A stretch of DNA of 64,000 bases, from NCBI GenBank assembly GCA_964484185.1, contig CAZAEQ010000003.1:1-64000 (forward strand). Reading direction: 5' to 3'. The position numbers and the translations under genes were made by a program. Position 1 is the first letter of the stretch; each line of letters begins with the position of its first letter. The stretch comes from F1-120-MAGs238 sp964484185. GTDB lineage: Bacteria > Planctomycetota > Phycisphaerae > Phycisphaerales > UBA1924. The notes beneath the pieces are model-generated. The model had not been told where the DNA came from. It made no database searches and saw only the letters and a program-made list of their open reading frames with translations. Positions 17,601 to 25,314 of this stretch are shown piece after piece.

Positions 17601-19100
17601 GCCGATATCTTCGCGCGGCACGATCTTCATGCCCTGGACAAAGGGTTCCATGATGGCCGAGGAAGCGCCGCGAATGGTGGCGCGGCCGTCTACCTTGCCG
17701 GGCATGCCCTTTTTGAAAGCGCCCTTTGCATCGAGCAAACCGCCGACGGTGAAATCTGTGTCGATGGAACCGGCAGACGCGCCGTCGATGGTTGCGTTGC
17801 AGGTGATGACGGCTCTGGCATCAGTGCCAAAATCGACTGATGCGAGTTTGGCATCGAGGCCGGTGATGTTGACGCGGCGCGGCGATTGGCCTTCGATGTT
17901 CAATAGGCCTTCGATTGGCGCGGTTTGGAGTTGGGCGACCATGCCGCTGCCGCGGAGATCGAGCCCGTCTTTGGGGAGCTTGAACACAATTGATTCGATG
18001 CGAAGGGTGGCATCGGGGAATGAGGTGAGTTCGAGGCCGCCGGTTTTCACACCTTCGCGCAGGCCGGGCACCAGTTCAACAAGCGCTGTGCCGGGAATTG
18101 CGGCGGCGATGGGAGTGTCTGAGGTCAGCACGCCGTCTTTGACGGTGAACGTGCCGCTGGCGACGACGCGGTTGGTGGTTGCGACGGTGAATTTCGCGCT
18201 GCCTGTGACGTAGTCGCCGATCACATCGGCGGCGAAGTCCATGTTTGAGCCCAGGGCTTTGGACAGGCGACCGCCTTGACCAGCGAGCACGTCGATCATG
18301 GCGACGGGAAGTGCGGTTGCGCGGAGTTTTACATCGGCGGCAGCTTTGTCAGGGTGCAGTGAGCCATCGGCGGCGATCAGGTCGTCGATTGATCCTTTGA
18401 TCGAAATCGATCCTTTGAGCGTGCTTGGCTGTTTGCCGGTCCCGGTCGCGCCTGCGACGACATCGGAGGTAAGCGAGAGGGTCGTGGGTTCGCCCGTACC
18501 AACTTGCGCCTCGCCGCTTAAGTTTGGCAGGGAGACCATGCTGTATTCGGCCCCGGCTTTGAGCGCGGCCTGGTCGGCGAATGATACGTCGAACTTAGTG
18601 ATCTTGACCGTCGCGTGCAGGCCTGCCGGCACCTGTCCGGCGGATGGCTTTGCTCCGGGCGAGCCTGTTGTTGCGGTTGTTTTGGTGACGGGGTTCTTTG
18701 GCGCGATTGCGCGATCCAAGTTTGTCACGCCATTTTCGGCGCGAACAATCAGCGCTTTACCGCCAAGAGTTATCTCTCCGATATCAAACGAGCCGCGGAT
18801 CAGCGAGATTAAGCTTGTGGTCGCGGCGACATCAGCGCGCACGACTTCGTTCTTTTCTGGATCGAATAGCTGAACATTGCCGAGCTGCTGCGGACCAGTC
18901 CAGGAGAGTGATGCCGAACCGACTTTTACGCTGCCTGAGATGGCCTCGCCCGCTTTAGTTTCCACGATGCCGGGCACAAAGCCCGCCACGATCTGGGGGA
19001 GGAAGAGCACTGCGACGCCGACCGCCAGCCCTGCGGCGGCAATCACAATCAGAACCTTTTTTCGACGTGTCATCTGCGCGCTCAATGGAATACTCCTCAT
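14619..19100 (-). CDS. Giant AsmA/TamB-like envelope protein
   Basis: 1493 residues. A basic N-terminus (MTRRKK) and one membrane helix (VLIVIAAAGLAVGVAVLFL) are followed by about 1400 residues of repetitive beta-strand sequence rich in Gly, Ala, Ser and Thr. Recurrent GSVKVGSASLSW and GEITLGGKALIV patterns are typical of AsmA/TamB/YhdP proteins. In Proteobacteria these form long grooves that carry phospholipid between inner and outer membranes, and that role is the best guess here. A Met at 19073 directly before the TRRKK segment is an alternative start. The C-terminus is Lys/Glu-rich. Confidence 0.7.
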   Translation of the reverse strand: MRSIPLSAQMTRRKKVLIVIAAAGLAVGVAVLFLPQIVAGFVPGIVETKAGEAISGSVKVGSASLSWTGPQQLGNVQLFDPEKNEVVRADVAATTSLISLIRGSFDIGEITLGGKALIVRAENGVTNLDRAIAPKNPVTKTTATTGSPGAKPSAGQVPAGLHATVKITKFDVSFADQAALKAGAEYSMVSLPNLSGEAQVGTGEPTTLSLTSDVVAGATGTGKQPSTLKGSISIKGSIDDLIAADGSLHPDKAAADVKLRATALPVAMIDVLAGQGGRLSKALGSNMDFAADVIGDYVTGSAKFTVATTNRVVASGTFTVKDGVLTSDTPIAAAIPGTALVELVPGLREGVKTGGLELTSFPDATLRIESIVFKLPKDGLDLRGSGMVAQLQTAPIEGLLNIEGQSPRRVNITGLDAKLASVDFGTDARAVITCNATIDGASAGSIDTDFTVGGLLDAKGAFKKGMPGKVDGRATIRGASSAIMEPFVQGMKIVPREDIGPVLNAEILARTPKDKASTGYEVELKVGSDRLSADGAFLVSDTSIRSITRPFSARILSAGAIAHRFVPKESWRVNPTGAIDVVVRDIDIPLSKDAAGATNMNLAAASGGVAARLFGFEIVPPTGSNQAAVLGVKAFDLGLAFAPKATPRFTMSGDLTSGKDTFNVDGDLTLDGLIQPAGIDVTKLMPAGRVSLKNVPTSLAAMFAPAPAPGAQPLDMAGIARDLAGPTITLTTNLATNKTAMGTDVSMALSAENSALKIDMQLAGPATRPTAVDIKTCSGEVNLKPTALDSLLRTFMPDLRERPQLVDASQIKFSVDPVSIPLASGQAVDLTKLGSINAKLQIPGRVLVRGLSRTDDTGKILPVAPAGVENLELTLKAPASVGVAAGKVDIAFKARLLSQDAPDGTLASIQGTSQLDLAAPPAPNAATKTSGTKEPSRLAGAVADLKITNVAAAALDNLSGKPGMMSGLLGASVAADVKAIMSGGGTAQQSLTVELSPTAPRLTVSKPIELSILPDRITVSDDTRIDLQLDPTFANTYVFKPDAKGNKPVRLAKATPVSVNISKLTLSRDASGKGDTGPLKVGIFELVSAATIAAAPLELSDGQLLTLGNTSISLNAPKAGGPMAFNVQVESSELRRNATAAPQSVQKISLIGTVDALADAAGKPVVDNAVVNMTGVLPAIPTSLLDSLAQQGGLLVDALGPIVSANLKADKVQLGKGSANPGLLEVQMDSPRATLRLKGTVQDGAFTTTAPAEVTIIEVTPELSGRISKNIPFIGAITKSKELKPGLIRATNLIAPMDGDLSKLSADVTVDLGEALVAPGGIVNDLLNIKIPAITGALDKTGLSDAKKVGERLKPVSIAIRKGVMKYDEFKLPLGEFEIENSGLIDLGKREVDGVVWIPLGRLTAEAVPGLNKGVNSIPILGDLAKGTFDQLTMIPFRVSGSMDGKLSREFSAKLFADRAGNAVIKGGGIPDALKGLGDLLKGKDKEPAPEKK

Positions 19101-19162
19101 TCGACTCGTGGGAATCGTATGAAGATAAGACGCTTGAGATGCTTTGGGGGTTTGTCCCTATT

Positions 19163-19738
19163 TCAGGCGATTTCCATGAGGGGAACTTCCGGGCCCAGGT
19201 CGAGAGCAGCACTTTTGGGCCCAAACAGCGGGCGTGCCACGCGGCGGAAATCCTGCTGGGCCAAGTCGACTGTGCGCCACCTGGGGCTGCGGAGTTTCAT
19301 TTTGCGCTGATATTCGCCGACGGTGACACATTTGACGGTGTACCACACGCCGCCGTGCTCAAACATATCTGCGAACAGGACGTCCGCGGGTTGCTCGTCG
19401 CAGGCGTAGAGAAAAACGAAGACGGCTTCGAACTCTGGGCCGAACAAGTTCTGCCAGTGCAAGAGCGAAGCGACATCGTCTTCTGTGACCCAGCACTCTT
19501 GGCGAGCCCCGCGCGAAAGCCGCCGCCCTTTTACTTCGGCCAGGACATTGGTGCCGCGGCCATAGACGACGAAGTCGAAGGATTTTATGGAGTCGGCTGC
19601 GTCGAGGGTCCAGCGCGGCTGGTCGACCTGTGAGGGGACGAGCGATTTTTTGGCTTCGTCGACTGCTATATAAGGAATGCGTCGGCTTCGCAGCAGATGT
19701 TCGAAGGCAGCTTCATAATGGTGGCGCCGCTGTGCCAT
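19163..19738 (-). CDS. HYExAFE family protein, predicted PD-(D/E)XK nuclease fold
   Basis: 191 residues, beginning MAQRRHHYEAAFEHLLR, which carries the HYExAFE signature seen in planctomycete genomes. Downstream come SFDFVVYG and NVLAEVKGRR. An N-terminal Glu, then Asp, then E-x-K matches the order of a restriction-endonuclease-like PD-(D/E)XK active site. Nuclease activity is inferred from this motif order. No membrane segment or partner methylase is present, so it is not an obvious restriction system. The neighbours are envelope genes on the same strand. Confidence 0.65.
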   Translation of the reverse strand: MAQRRHHYEAAFEHLLRSRRIPYIAVDEAKKSLVPSQVDQPRWTLDAADSIKSFDFVVYGRGTNVLAEVKGRRLSRGARQECWVTEDDVASLLHWQNLFGPEFEAVFVFLYACDEQPADVLFADMFEHGGVWYTVKCVTVGEYQRKMKLRSPRWRTVDLAQQDFRRVARPLFGPKSAALDLGPEVPLMEIA

Positions 19739-19791
19739 ACTTCATACATATTAGCACGAGTGACAAGAAGGCGATATTTGCGGTGCTGGCC

Positions 19792-20361
19792 CTATTCCCG
19801 CGAAGGAACTTCGCCCCTGGCCCGGCTTGCGGGCAAGAGTCCCAGCATCAGTGACAGAATGCCGCCCGCCACCAGCCACAGGCGCAGCGAGTCGTTGGTG
19901 GTGAGTTTCACCAGCATCGACTCTACCTTGGTCTGGGAAACTTCGCGGATTGGCGGCGGCTCTAAGGCGGCAAAGACGGATGCATCGGCCCGTGAAACTT
20001 CGGTCATTCCCGGGATCGGCGAGCGGTCGGTTGGGATCTGATTGAGCTGGCTTGCCGCCAGACTCATGACGAGAGAGGGCTGCCCTTCTTCCAGTGCCTG
20101 TAAATAGGTGCGATAGTTTTTGAGGCGAGCTTCGCGGTGGGCTTCTGCTTCGCGAGCGCGATCTCGGGCGAAGCGGGCATCCCGCAGTTCCAACTGGGCG
20201 GGCACGAGCATGGCACAGCCAAGAATGCCGATTCCGGCCAGGATGAACAGCCAGCCGGGGCTGAAGATTGTGAAGGGGCGCTTGGCAGCGCTGTCACCGA
20301 CCCCGGTCAGGGACGGCATGTCAGTGGAGATCTCGGGATTCGGAGTGTGAGGTGCTTGCAC
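19792..20361 (-). CDS. Two-pass membrane protein, function unknown
   Basis: 189 residues with transmembrane helices near residues 35-55 (WLFILAGIGILGCAMLV) and 162-178 (LWLVAGGILSLMLGLL). Between them is a charged, probably coiled region (RDARFARDRAREAEAHREAR) and then a loop. Both ends would be cytoplasmic, with the coiled segment outside. I do not recognise a family. It is divergent from the KAS-like gene, 113 bases away. Confidence 0.6.
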   Translation of the reverse strand: MQAPHTPNPEISTDMPSLTGVGDSAAKRPFTIFSPGWLFILAGIGILGCAMLVPAQLELRDARFARDRAREAEAHREARLKNYRTYLQALEEGQPSLVMSLAASQLNQIPTDRSPIPGMTEVSRADASVFAALEPPPIREVSQTKVESMLVKLTTNDSLRLWLVAGGILSLMLGLLPASRARGEVPSRE

Positions 20362-20474
20362 AGTCGGTTTGTATCGACCGTTGCGACCGTTTAGGCTCAG
20401 AATTTTGAGGAGCCAATTCGAACCACTCTCGCCAGTATTCCTAACTCGCCGTTCCCCTCCCTATCCTCTTCTAT

Positions 20475-21884
20475 ATGCCTGGCTCCTCCCGCCAATCTCG
20501 TCAAGTCGCCATTACCGGCCTGGGTGCCGTCACCAGCCTCGGCGTCGGTTTCCCCGCGCTGTGGCAGGGGCTCTGTTCCGCCACATCTTCTCTGGGTCCC
20601 ATTTCCCGATTCGATGCCTCGGGCTTCCATTGCCGGCTCGCCGGGGAGGTCAAGGATTTTTCTGCCAAGGATCACGTTCCCAAGCATTACCGCAAAGCCG
20701 TCAAGATCATGGCGCGGGATATTGAGCTTGCAGTGGCCGCGGCCAAAGAAGCGGCTGAAGACGCTGGCCTTATTACACGCGCAAACCTGCCGGAAGACGC
20801 CGCGGACACGAAGGCCGAAACGACATTCCTCTCGGAGAGGTTCGGGTGTCATATCGGGGCGGCACTGATTGCCGCGGACACGCAGGAACTGACGATGGCG
20901 ATGGCCACTGCCGTGCGAGCTGGCGGGAGTGGGGGCGGCGGCGACCCAGCGATGGGCAACTTCAGCCTCAAAGCCTGGGGCACAGAAGAAGGCGGCGAAG
21001 AGGGGATGAACAACCTCACGCCGCTGTGGCTGCTGAAATACTTGCCCAACATGCTCGCCAGCCACGTCACGATCATTCATGGCGCAGAAGGGCCCAGCAA
21101 CACCATTACCTGCAACGAAGCCAGTGGTCTGCTTTCTATCTCTGAATCTCTCCGCGTCATTCAGCGCGGTGCAGCTGATATTTGCTTCTCCGGCGGCTCA
21201 GAATCCAACGTCAACTTCATGCGGCTCATCCGGCTTGAACTTGCTGGACGTCTCGCGCCGACAGGCGATGCAACCGATGGCTCTTCGATCGTGCGTCCTT
21301 ACGACGAAAATTCCGCTGGCTCGCTCTCAGGTGAAGCTGCTGGGATCGTCATGCTCGAAAGCGTCGAATCCGCGAAGAAACGCGGCGGGCGCATCTACGC
21401 GATCATCTCTGGGATGGGTGCGGCCCATTCGCCGCCGCCGAGCATTCCGCCATTTGAAACGCCGCTGCGCGAGGCAGATGAAGGGCTGCAATATGCCGTC
21501 GAGGCGGCGCTGGTTGATGCGGGGATTTCCGCCGCGGAAATTGATGCGATTGTGCCGCGGGCGACGGGGACTCCGGACCTGGATATTCCTGAAGCACGGG
21601 CTTTGGAGACTGTCTTTGGCGCTCGCATGGCGCAGATTCCGATTATCACCATCGCGCCCAACATTGGCGATGCGCTTTCTGGCCAGGGCGGGCTTGCGGC
21701 AGCGGTCGGAGCCCGAGCGATCTTTTCGCAGACGCTTCCGGCTCGCATCCACGGCGGCACACCACGCGCTGGAATCATGGCGGGTCCGGCAAATTCACAG
21801 CCGGCGAAACTTCGTCACGTCCTGGTCTGTACCGGTTCGACCGGCGGACAGAACGCCGCGATTGTTCTTTCCAGAGCTTCTTGA
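20475..21884 (+). CDS. Beta-ketoacyl-ACP synthase homologue lacking catalytic residues
   Basis: 469 residues with clear thiolase/KAS fold landmarks: N-terminal VAITGLGAVTSLG, ISRFDASGF, ADICFSGGSES and SLSGEAAGIVMLES. Aligned without gaps to the normal FabF of this window (30710-32047), the nucleophile Cys is Glu (E215 in CNEASG), the first His is Arg (R362 in RATGTPDLD), the Lys is Ala (A394) and the second His is Asp (D399 in NIGD). It therefore cannot condense acyl chains in the usual way. It may be a chain-length-factor-like partner, a scaffold or a repurposed enzyme. It stands alone; no ACP or reductase gene is adjacent. Confidence 0.85.
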   Translation: MPGSSRQSRQVAITGLGAVTSLGVGFPALWQGLCSATSSLGPISRFDASGFHCRLAGEVKDFSAKDHVPKHYRKAVKIMARDIELAVAAAKEAAEDAGLITRANLPEDAADTKAETTFLSERFGCHIGAALIAADTQELTMAMATAVRAGGSGGGGDPAMGNFSLKAWGTEEGGEEGMNNLTPLWLLKYLPNMLASHVTIIHGAEGPSNTITCNEASGLLSISESLRVIQRGAADICFSGGSESNVNFMRLIRLELAGRLAPTGDATDGSSIVRPYDENSAGSLSGEAAGIVMLESVESAKKRGGRIYAIISGMGAAHSPPPSIPPFETPLREADEGLQYAVEAALVDAGISAAEIDAIVPRATGTPDLDIPEARALETVFGARMAQIPIITIAPNIGDALSGQGGLAAAVGARAIFSQTLPARIHGGTPRAGIMAGPANSQPAKLRHVLVCTGSTGGQNAAIVLSRAS

Positions 21885-21893
21885 AAATCGCCG

Positions 21894-21930
21894 CAAAAAC
21901 AACCGCGAGCGCCTTTCAGCGCCCGCGGTT
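21894..21930 (-). terminator. Intrinsic terminator of the dockerin gene at 21977-22375
   Basis: AACCGCG (21901-21907) pairs with CGCGGTT (21924-21930), extended inwards by GCGC/GCGC across one mismatch. Read on the minus strand the hairpin is followed by GTTTTTGC, a short T tract. It lies 47 bases past the minus-strand stop and also just after the KAS-like stop, so it may act for both. Confidence 0.65.
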
Positions 21931-21976
21931 ACCTCAGCTTCAAGACTGAGAAGGACAATGAGGGGGTCTTGTGAGA

Positions 21977-22375
21977 TCAGCAACCGATGCTGAACGAGTC
22001 AACGAAATCGAGATAGTCGAAGAAGTCAATGACGCTGTCACCATTGAAATCCGCACTGGGGTTGGCCGATGAGAATGCATCGACAAAGTCCAGGTAGTCA
22101 AAGAAGTCAACGCTGCCATCGAGGTTGAAGTCGGCGGCACAGGGAGGCCTTGTTTGGACGGTCCAGAAGCCTCCGATGACAGTGAATGCGCCCCCAGAGA
22201 GAGTACCGAAAGCATCGGGCTGGCCGATGGTGCCACCGAGTGTGAAAGCGCCGCCCGCGAGAGCGCCTCCTCCGGAATCGACGGTGAACCAGTTGATGGA
22301 CGGTTGCGCTGACGAGAGGGAAGCTGCGCCTGCGCAGGTCGCCGCAGCTGCGAACATTTTGAGGTTACTAGACAT
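21977..22375 (-). CDS. Small secreted protein with GC-terminal dockerin module
   Basis: 132 residues. A signal peptide (MSSNLKMFAAAATCAGAASLSSA) leads to a short body with repeats of the form GGAFTLGGTIGQPDA and GGAFTVIGGFW, a pattern frequent in planctomycete exported proteins. The last ~55 residues are two EF-hand-like loops, ADFNLDGSVDFFDYLDFV and ADFNGDSVIDFFDYLDFV, ending SFSIGC. The module resembles type I dockerins with Ca-binding Asp/Asn positions, and the terminal Gly-Cys is shared with four other proteins here. It probably serves surface display or sorting; the partner is unknown. Confidence 0.75.
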   Translation of the reverse strand: MSSNLKMFAAAATCAGAASLSSAQPSINWFTVDSGGGALAGGAFTLGGTIGQPDAFGTLSGGAFTVIGGFWTVQTRPPCAADFNLDGSVDFFDYLDFVDAFSSANPSADFNGDSVIDFFDYLDFVDSFSIGC

Positions 22376-22421
22376 ATTGTGAAATCCTTGTGAGAGCTGA
22401 ATTGTTCAGATGGGAGGTTGG

Positions 22422-23471
22422 TCAGTGGATGATGGCAACGTCGGAGCCGTGCTTGCGCCATGTCGCCGGAGCGGTGTAAATGCCTGCCGATCCGGAATAC
22501 GACTGCCCGCCTTCAATCCACACATCGCCAGAACCAGGAATCTGACTCGTTGATGAGAAAGGATTGGTGAGCGTGCCCAATGCCTGGTTTGTCGGTCCGA
22601 CGAAATGGACCGGGCGCGGCCGTACCCCGTAGACATTGACCATGTCCTGCACATCGTTGGCGCTCAGAAAGCTTTGCTGGCCCATGCTGCACTGGTAGAT
22701 GCCATATCCAAGATCCGCCCGGGCGACGAGCGGTGTACATGTGAGAACAGAGAGGCAGGTGGCGAAACCCAGATCGCAGTTGGGATTCATGAAGCTCGTG
22801 GCGCCATAGTGCATGACAGAATCAAAGTCATATCCAGTTGAGAGCCCGTTGTCAGGCCAATCAGGAGTTATGTCGAAGTTGTGGGTGTAGGATTGCGGAT
22901 AGACGCGGCTGTACCACACATCCACATAATTGTCGCGGTCAGGGCGGCACTGTTCATGATCGAACCCCAGAGCGTGGCAGTATTCGTGCGCCATGACATA
23001 GACGTTCACCTGCTGACCCTGAGTAACAATTTGACCACTATCACTGGTACCGCATCCACTACACACGCCGATATACGAACTGCTGACAGATCCGGCCACG
23101 CCTCGAATTCGAATGTAGTTGCTGTGTGCCGGGTTGGCCGGGTCGCGGCGAATGAATGTGACGTTTGGGGAGACGGAACGAAACATCCAGACGTCCATTG
23201 CCGTACAGGAAAGAGCAGGATTGGCGACCGAACCCTCAATTTCAAAGGGCACAATGCCGCCCTGCCACAGCACGGGCGCTGAGGCAATCCCCGGTGGCGC
23301 TGCCGATGTGTCGCAGAATTGCGGCACTGGAATCTGCGGACCGATTGTCGCCGCAACGCGGGGATCAAGCCCCGGATCTTGCCAGGCGCAGACTGTTCCA
23401 GCACAAGCGGCAAGCGCAGCAATCGCGACGATCGCCATCGAGGTCATCGTTTGAGATTTCATGTGGTTCAA
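22422..23471 (-). CDS. Secreted astacin-like (M12A) zinc metalloprotease
   Basis: 349 residues with an N-terminal signal peptide. The zinc site is complete: H162-E163-x2-H166-x2-G-x2-H172 in AHEYCHALGFDHEQCRPDRD, including the extended HExxRPDRD of astacins. The Met-turn is DSVMHYG (M220, Y222). After the catalytic domain (to about 275) comes NQALGTLTNPFSS, GDVWIEGGQSYS and TWRKHG, resembling the first turn of the Phe/Gly-rich beta-helix lead found in planctomycete secreted proteins. The sequence then stops, so this C-terminal part appears short. No Gly-Cys dockerin is present, unlike its neighbour 46 bases downstream. Confidence 0.85.
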   Translation of the reverse strand: MNHMKSQTMTSMAIVAIAALAACAGTVCAWQDPGLDPRVAATIGPQIPVPQFCDTSAAPPGIASAPVLWQGGIVPFEIEGSVANPALSCTAMDVWMFRSVSPNVTFIRRDPANPAHSNYIRIRGVAGSVSSSYIGVCSGCGTSDSGQIVTQGQQVNVYVMAHEYCHALGFDHEQCRPDRDNYVDVWYSRVYPQSYTHNFDITPDWPDNGLSTGYDFDSVMHYGATSFMNPNCDLGFATCLSVLTCTPLVARADLGYGIYQCSMGQQSFLSANDVQDMVNVYGVRPRPVHFVGPTNQALGTLTNPFSSTSQIPGSGDVWIEGGQSYSGSAGIYTAPATWRKHGSDVAIIH

Positions 23472-23490
23472 CTCCTTTCTTTACAATAAA

Positions 23491-24939
23491 TTACTGAAGA
23501 TTGACCAGGACCAGCACCATGCCGGTTTCGGCGTCAAGCGATGACATCGCCTTGCCGACGACGGTGCCCTGGCTCTTGCCAGCGTCCGAGGCCTTCATCG
23601 CGTGGCCCGCGACGTCGCTGGTGGTAAGGAGATCGCCCGGCTTGATGGTGCCGTTGACAGAAGAGCACTTCACGTACACCCTGCCGGTCATGGCGATGAG
23701 GTTCTTGCCATCCATGACGCCATCCTGGCCCATCTTGATGCCAGGGTTGACGCCGTTGGCGCCGCTGACGATGCCCGCGACCTTGCTGTCATACGCGCTG
23801 GAGCTGGGCATGAGTTGTCCGGGGTGAGCCGGATCGATGACCATGAGCGTACCGGGTTCGAGGTCGGCGGTCTGCGAGTCAAAGCCTTCGACCAGGTCGG
23901 AACCGCCGCGGATCTCGAGGACGTTCACGCTGAACTTCGTGATGCCCTGGGCATAAAGCGCATCCGTGGAGGGGTCGTAGATCATCCGGGCGCCGTAGTC
24001 GCTGTTATCCGAGGAGAAATCGATGTACGGGCTTGCCCCACCTAGACGGAGTTCCAGTGCATGGCACTGTGCGTTTCCGACTACATCAAGTCTGGCTCCC
24101 GGCGCGGTCGTCCCGATGCCGACGTTGTTAAGGAAGAAGCTGTTGCTCGTAAAGCCGATCTGGCGGTTCGTATCGGCGCTCAAGATCAGGTCGCCCGTGC
24201 CGCCGGCGGTGTAGATGACGCCCTGCTGCGTTCCGTTGGTCAACTCGAGAACGCCGCTGCCGGTGACGCCGTCGGACTGGTCGACGCGGAGACGTCCGCC
24301 CTTGACGTGCAGTTTCGTGTTCGTGGCCGGCGCGCCACCGATGCCGACGCTGTCGTACGCGACCACCTCGCCGGCACCGGAACCGTTGCCGATGTAGACC
24401 CTGCCCCCGCCCGGGAACGGGTTGAGGTACAGGCCGTCGAGGGTGCCGTCGTTGCCGGACTGGATGTGCAGGCGGCCGCCGGTGGGGCCTGTGGTTCCGA
24501 GAACTTGGTTCTTCGTGATCTTCACGTTGCCGATGCTGTCGACTTCGATCCCTCGCGTCGCGAGGCTGAAGGGCGCCGGCGTGAGCAACTGCCGCGAGCC
24601 CATCGGCACGTACGACCCCGCACCCGCCGGATTTCGCACGGCAATCTGCAGGAACAGGTTCTGGCTCGTGCTGTATGGGTTCACACCGAAATCGACGGGA
24701 GCTGTGAACAGGCCGTCGGCGACAGGCACGGCCAGAGAGGTGACGGTCGAACCGACCTGTGTGCCGCCGACCGCGAGCGTCCAGAGCGAGAACTGCATGT
24801 CGGTTGCGGAATTCACCGCCGTGCCAGAGTTCTTGAGCTGGCCCTGATACGTAATGGCGGTCCCCTGAGCCAGGGCGGATGTGCTGCCCGCGGCAAGCAC
24901 GAGTGCGGCGACGATACCGGCAAAAGACTTCGAAACCAT
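23491..24939 (-). CDS. Exported tail-fibre-like beta-repeat protein
   Basis: 482 residues from ATG 24939, chosen for the GAGGAG ribosome-binding site in front and the signal peptide that follows (GIVAALVLAAGSTSALA). The N-terminal ~130 residues match the ITYQGQLKNSG...FSLWTLAVGG domain common in surface proteins. The middle has repeats such as VGIGTTAPGARLDVVG and VGIGGAPATNTKLHV, as in trimeric fibre stalks. The C-terminus (GDLLTTSDVAGHAMK...AETGMVLVLVNL) matches the knob-like domain of these proteins. It probably forms a cell-surface fibre; receptor and role are unknown. Confidence 0.7.
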   Translation of the reverse strand: MVSKSFAGIVAALVLAAGSTSALAQGTAITYQGQLKNSGTAVNSATDMQFSLWTLAVGGTQVGSTVTSLAVPVADGLFTAPVDFGVNPYSTSQNLFLQIAVRNPAGAGSYVPMGSRQLLTPAPFSLATRGIEVDSIGNVKITKNQVLGTTGPTGGRLHIQSGNDGTLDGLYLNPFPGGGRVYIGNGSGAGEVVAYDSVGIGGAPATNTKLHVKGGRLRVDQSDGVTGSGVLELTNGTQQGVIYTAGGTGDLILSADTNRQIGFTSNSFFLNNVGIGTTAPGARLDVVGNAQCHALELRLGGASPYIDFSSDNSDYGARMIYDPSTDALYAQGITKFSVNVLEIRGGSDLVEGFDSQTADLEPGTLMVIDPAHPGQLMPSSSAYDSKVAGIVSGANGVNPGIKMGQDGVMDGKNLIAMTGRVYVKCSSVNGTIKPGDLLTTSDVAGHAMKASDAGKSQGTVVGKAMSSLDAETGMVLVLVNLQ

Positions 24940-25097
24940 GTGAAAACTCCTCTGCAAAGTTGAATCGAGTATGCAGAGGCACCTGCCCCCGCACCGTAAC
25001 CGTCTCTGGCGGAGGCTCTCGCACACCGGCCAGAAACTGCAGAAAGACGCCCATAACGCGAGCACCTCTCCCGGATATCCACGCTTTCCTGAACCTG

Positions 25098-25148
25098 CGC
25101 GCCAAGTGAAATATAAAATTTGAAGGATTCTGATATTCAGTTGGCGCG
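25098..25148. promoter_or_regulatory. Inverted repeat around an AT-rich core
   Basis: CGCGCCAA at 25098-25105 is exactly repeated in inverted form as TTGGCGCG at 25141-25148. The 35 bases between are strongly AT-rich, including TATAAAATTTGAAGG. The layout suits a protein-bound operator or promoter upstream of the leftward fibre gene; no regulator is identified. Confidence 0.3.
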
Positions 25149-25239
25149 GCGGCCCCGTGTTTCGTGGTATGAGTGCGGGGTCCGCTATTTAGGATGTAGC
25201 GTCTCCCAACAGTCCGGCCCTTAGTCGCCTCTGGTTTTC

Positions 25240-25269
25240 CCTAGTGCCTAGTGCCAAATGCCTAGTGCC
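25240..25269. repeat. Three direct CCTAGTGCC repeats
   Basis: CCTAGTGCC occurs at 25240-25248, 25247-25255 and 25261-25269, the first two overlapping by two bases. The cluster is 46-75 bases before the ECF sigma start, a position suited to an activator or repressor. It could also be chance slippage. Confidence 0.4.
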
Positions 25270-25314
25270 TGTACTGTCCAGAACGACACACTTTTACTGA
25301 TTGTGGTATAAATA

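Larger units (their letters stand above)
24940..25314. other. 375-bp intergenic region between divergent surface-protein and sigma-factor genes
   Basis: Contains no gene I can support. It includes an AT-rich stretch flanked by an inverted repeat (25098-25148), a run of short direct repeats (25240-25269) and a TATAAA box close to the sigma-factor start. It must carry the promoters of both divergent genes. Confidence 0.5.

Noticed and set aside
23491..24939. Phage tail-fibre gene implying a prophage
   Set aside because: The protein has a signal peptide and lies among secreted-protein genes. No capsid, terminase, integrase or lysis gene is nearby.
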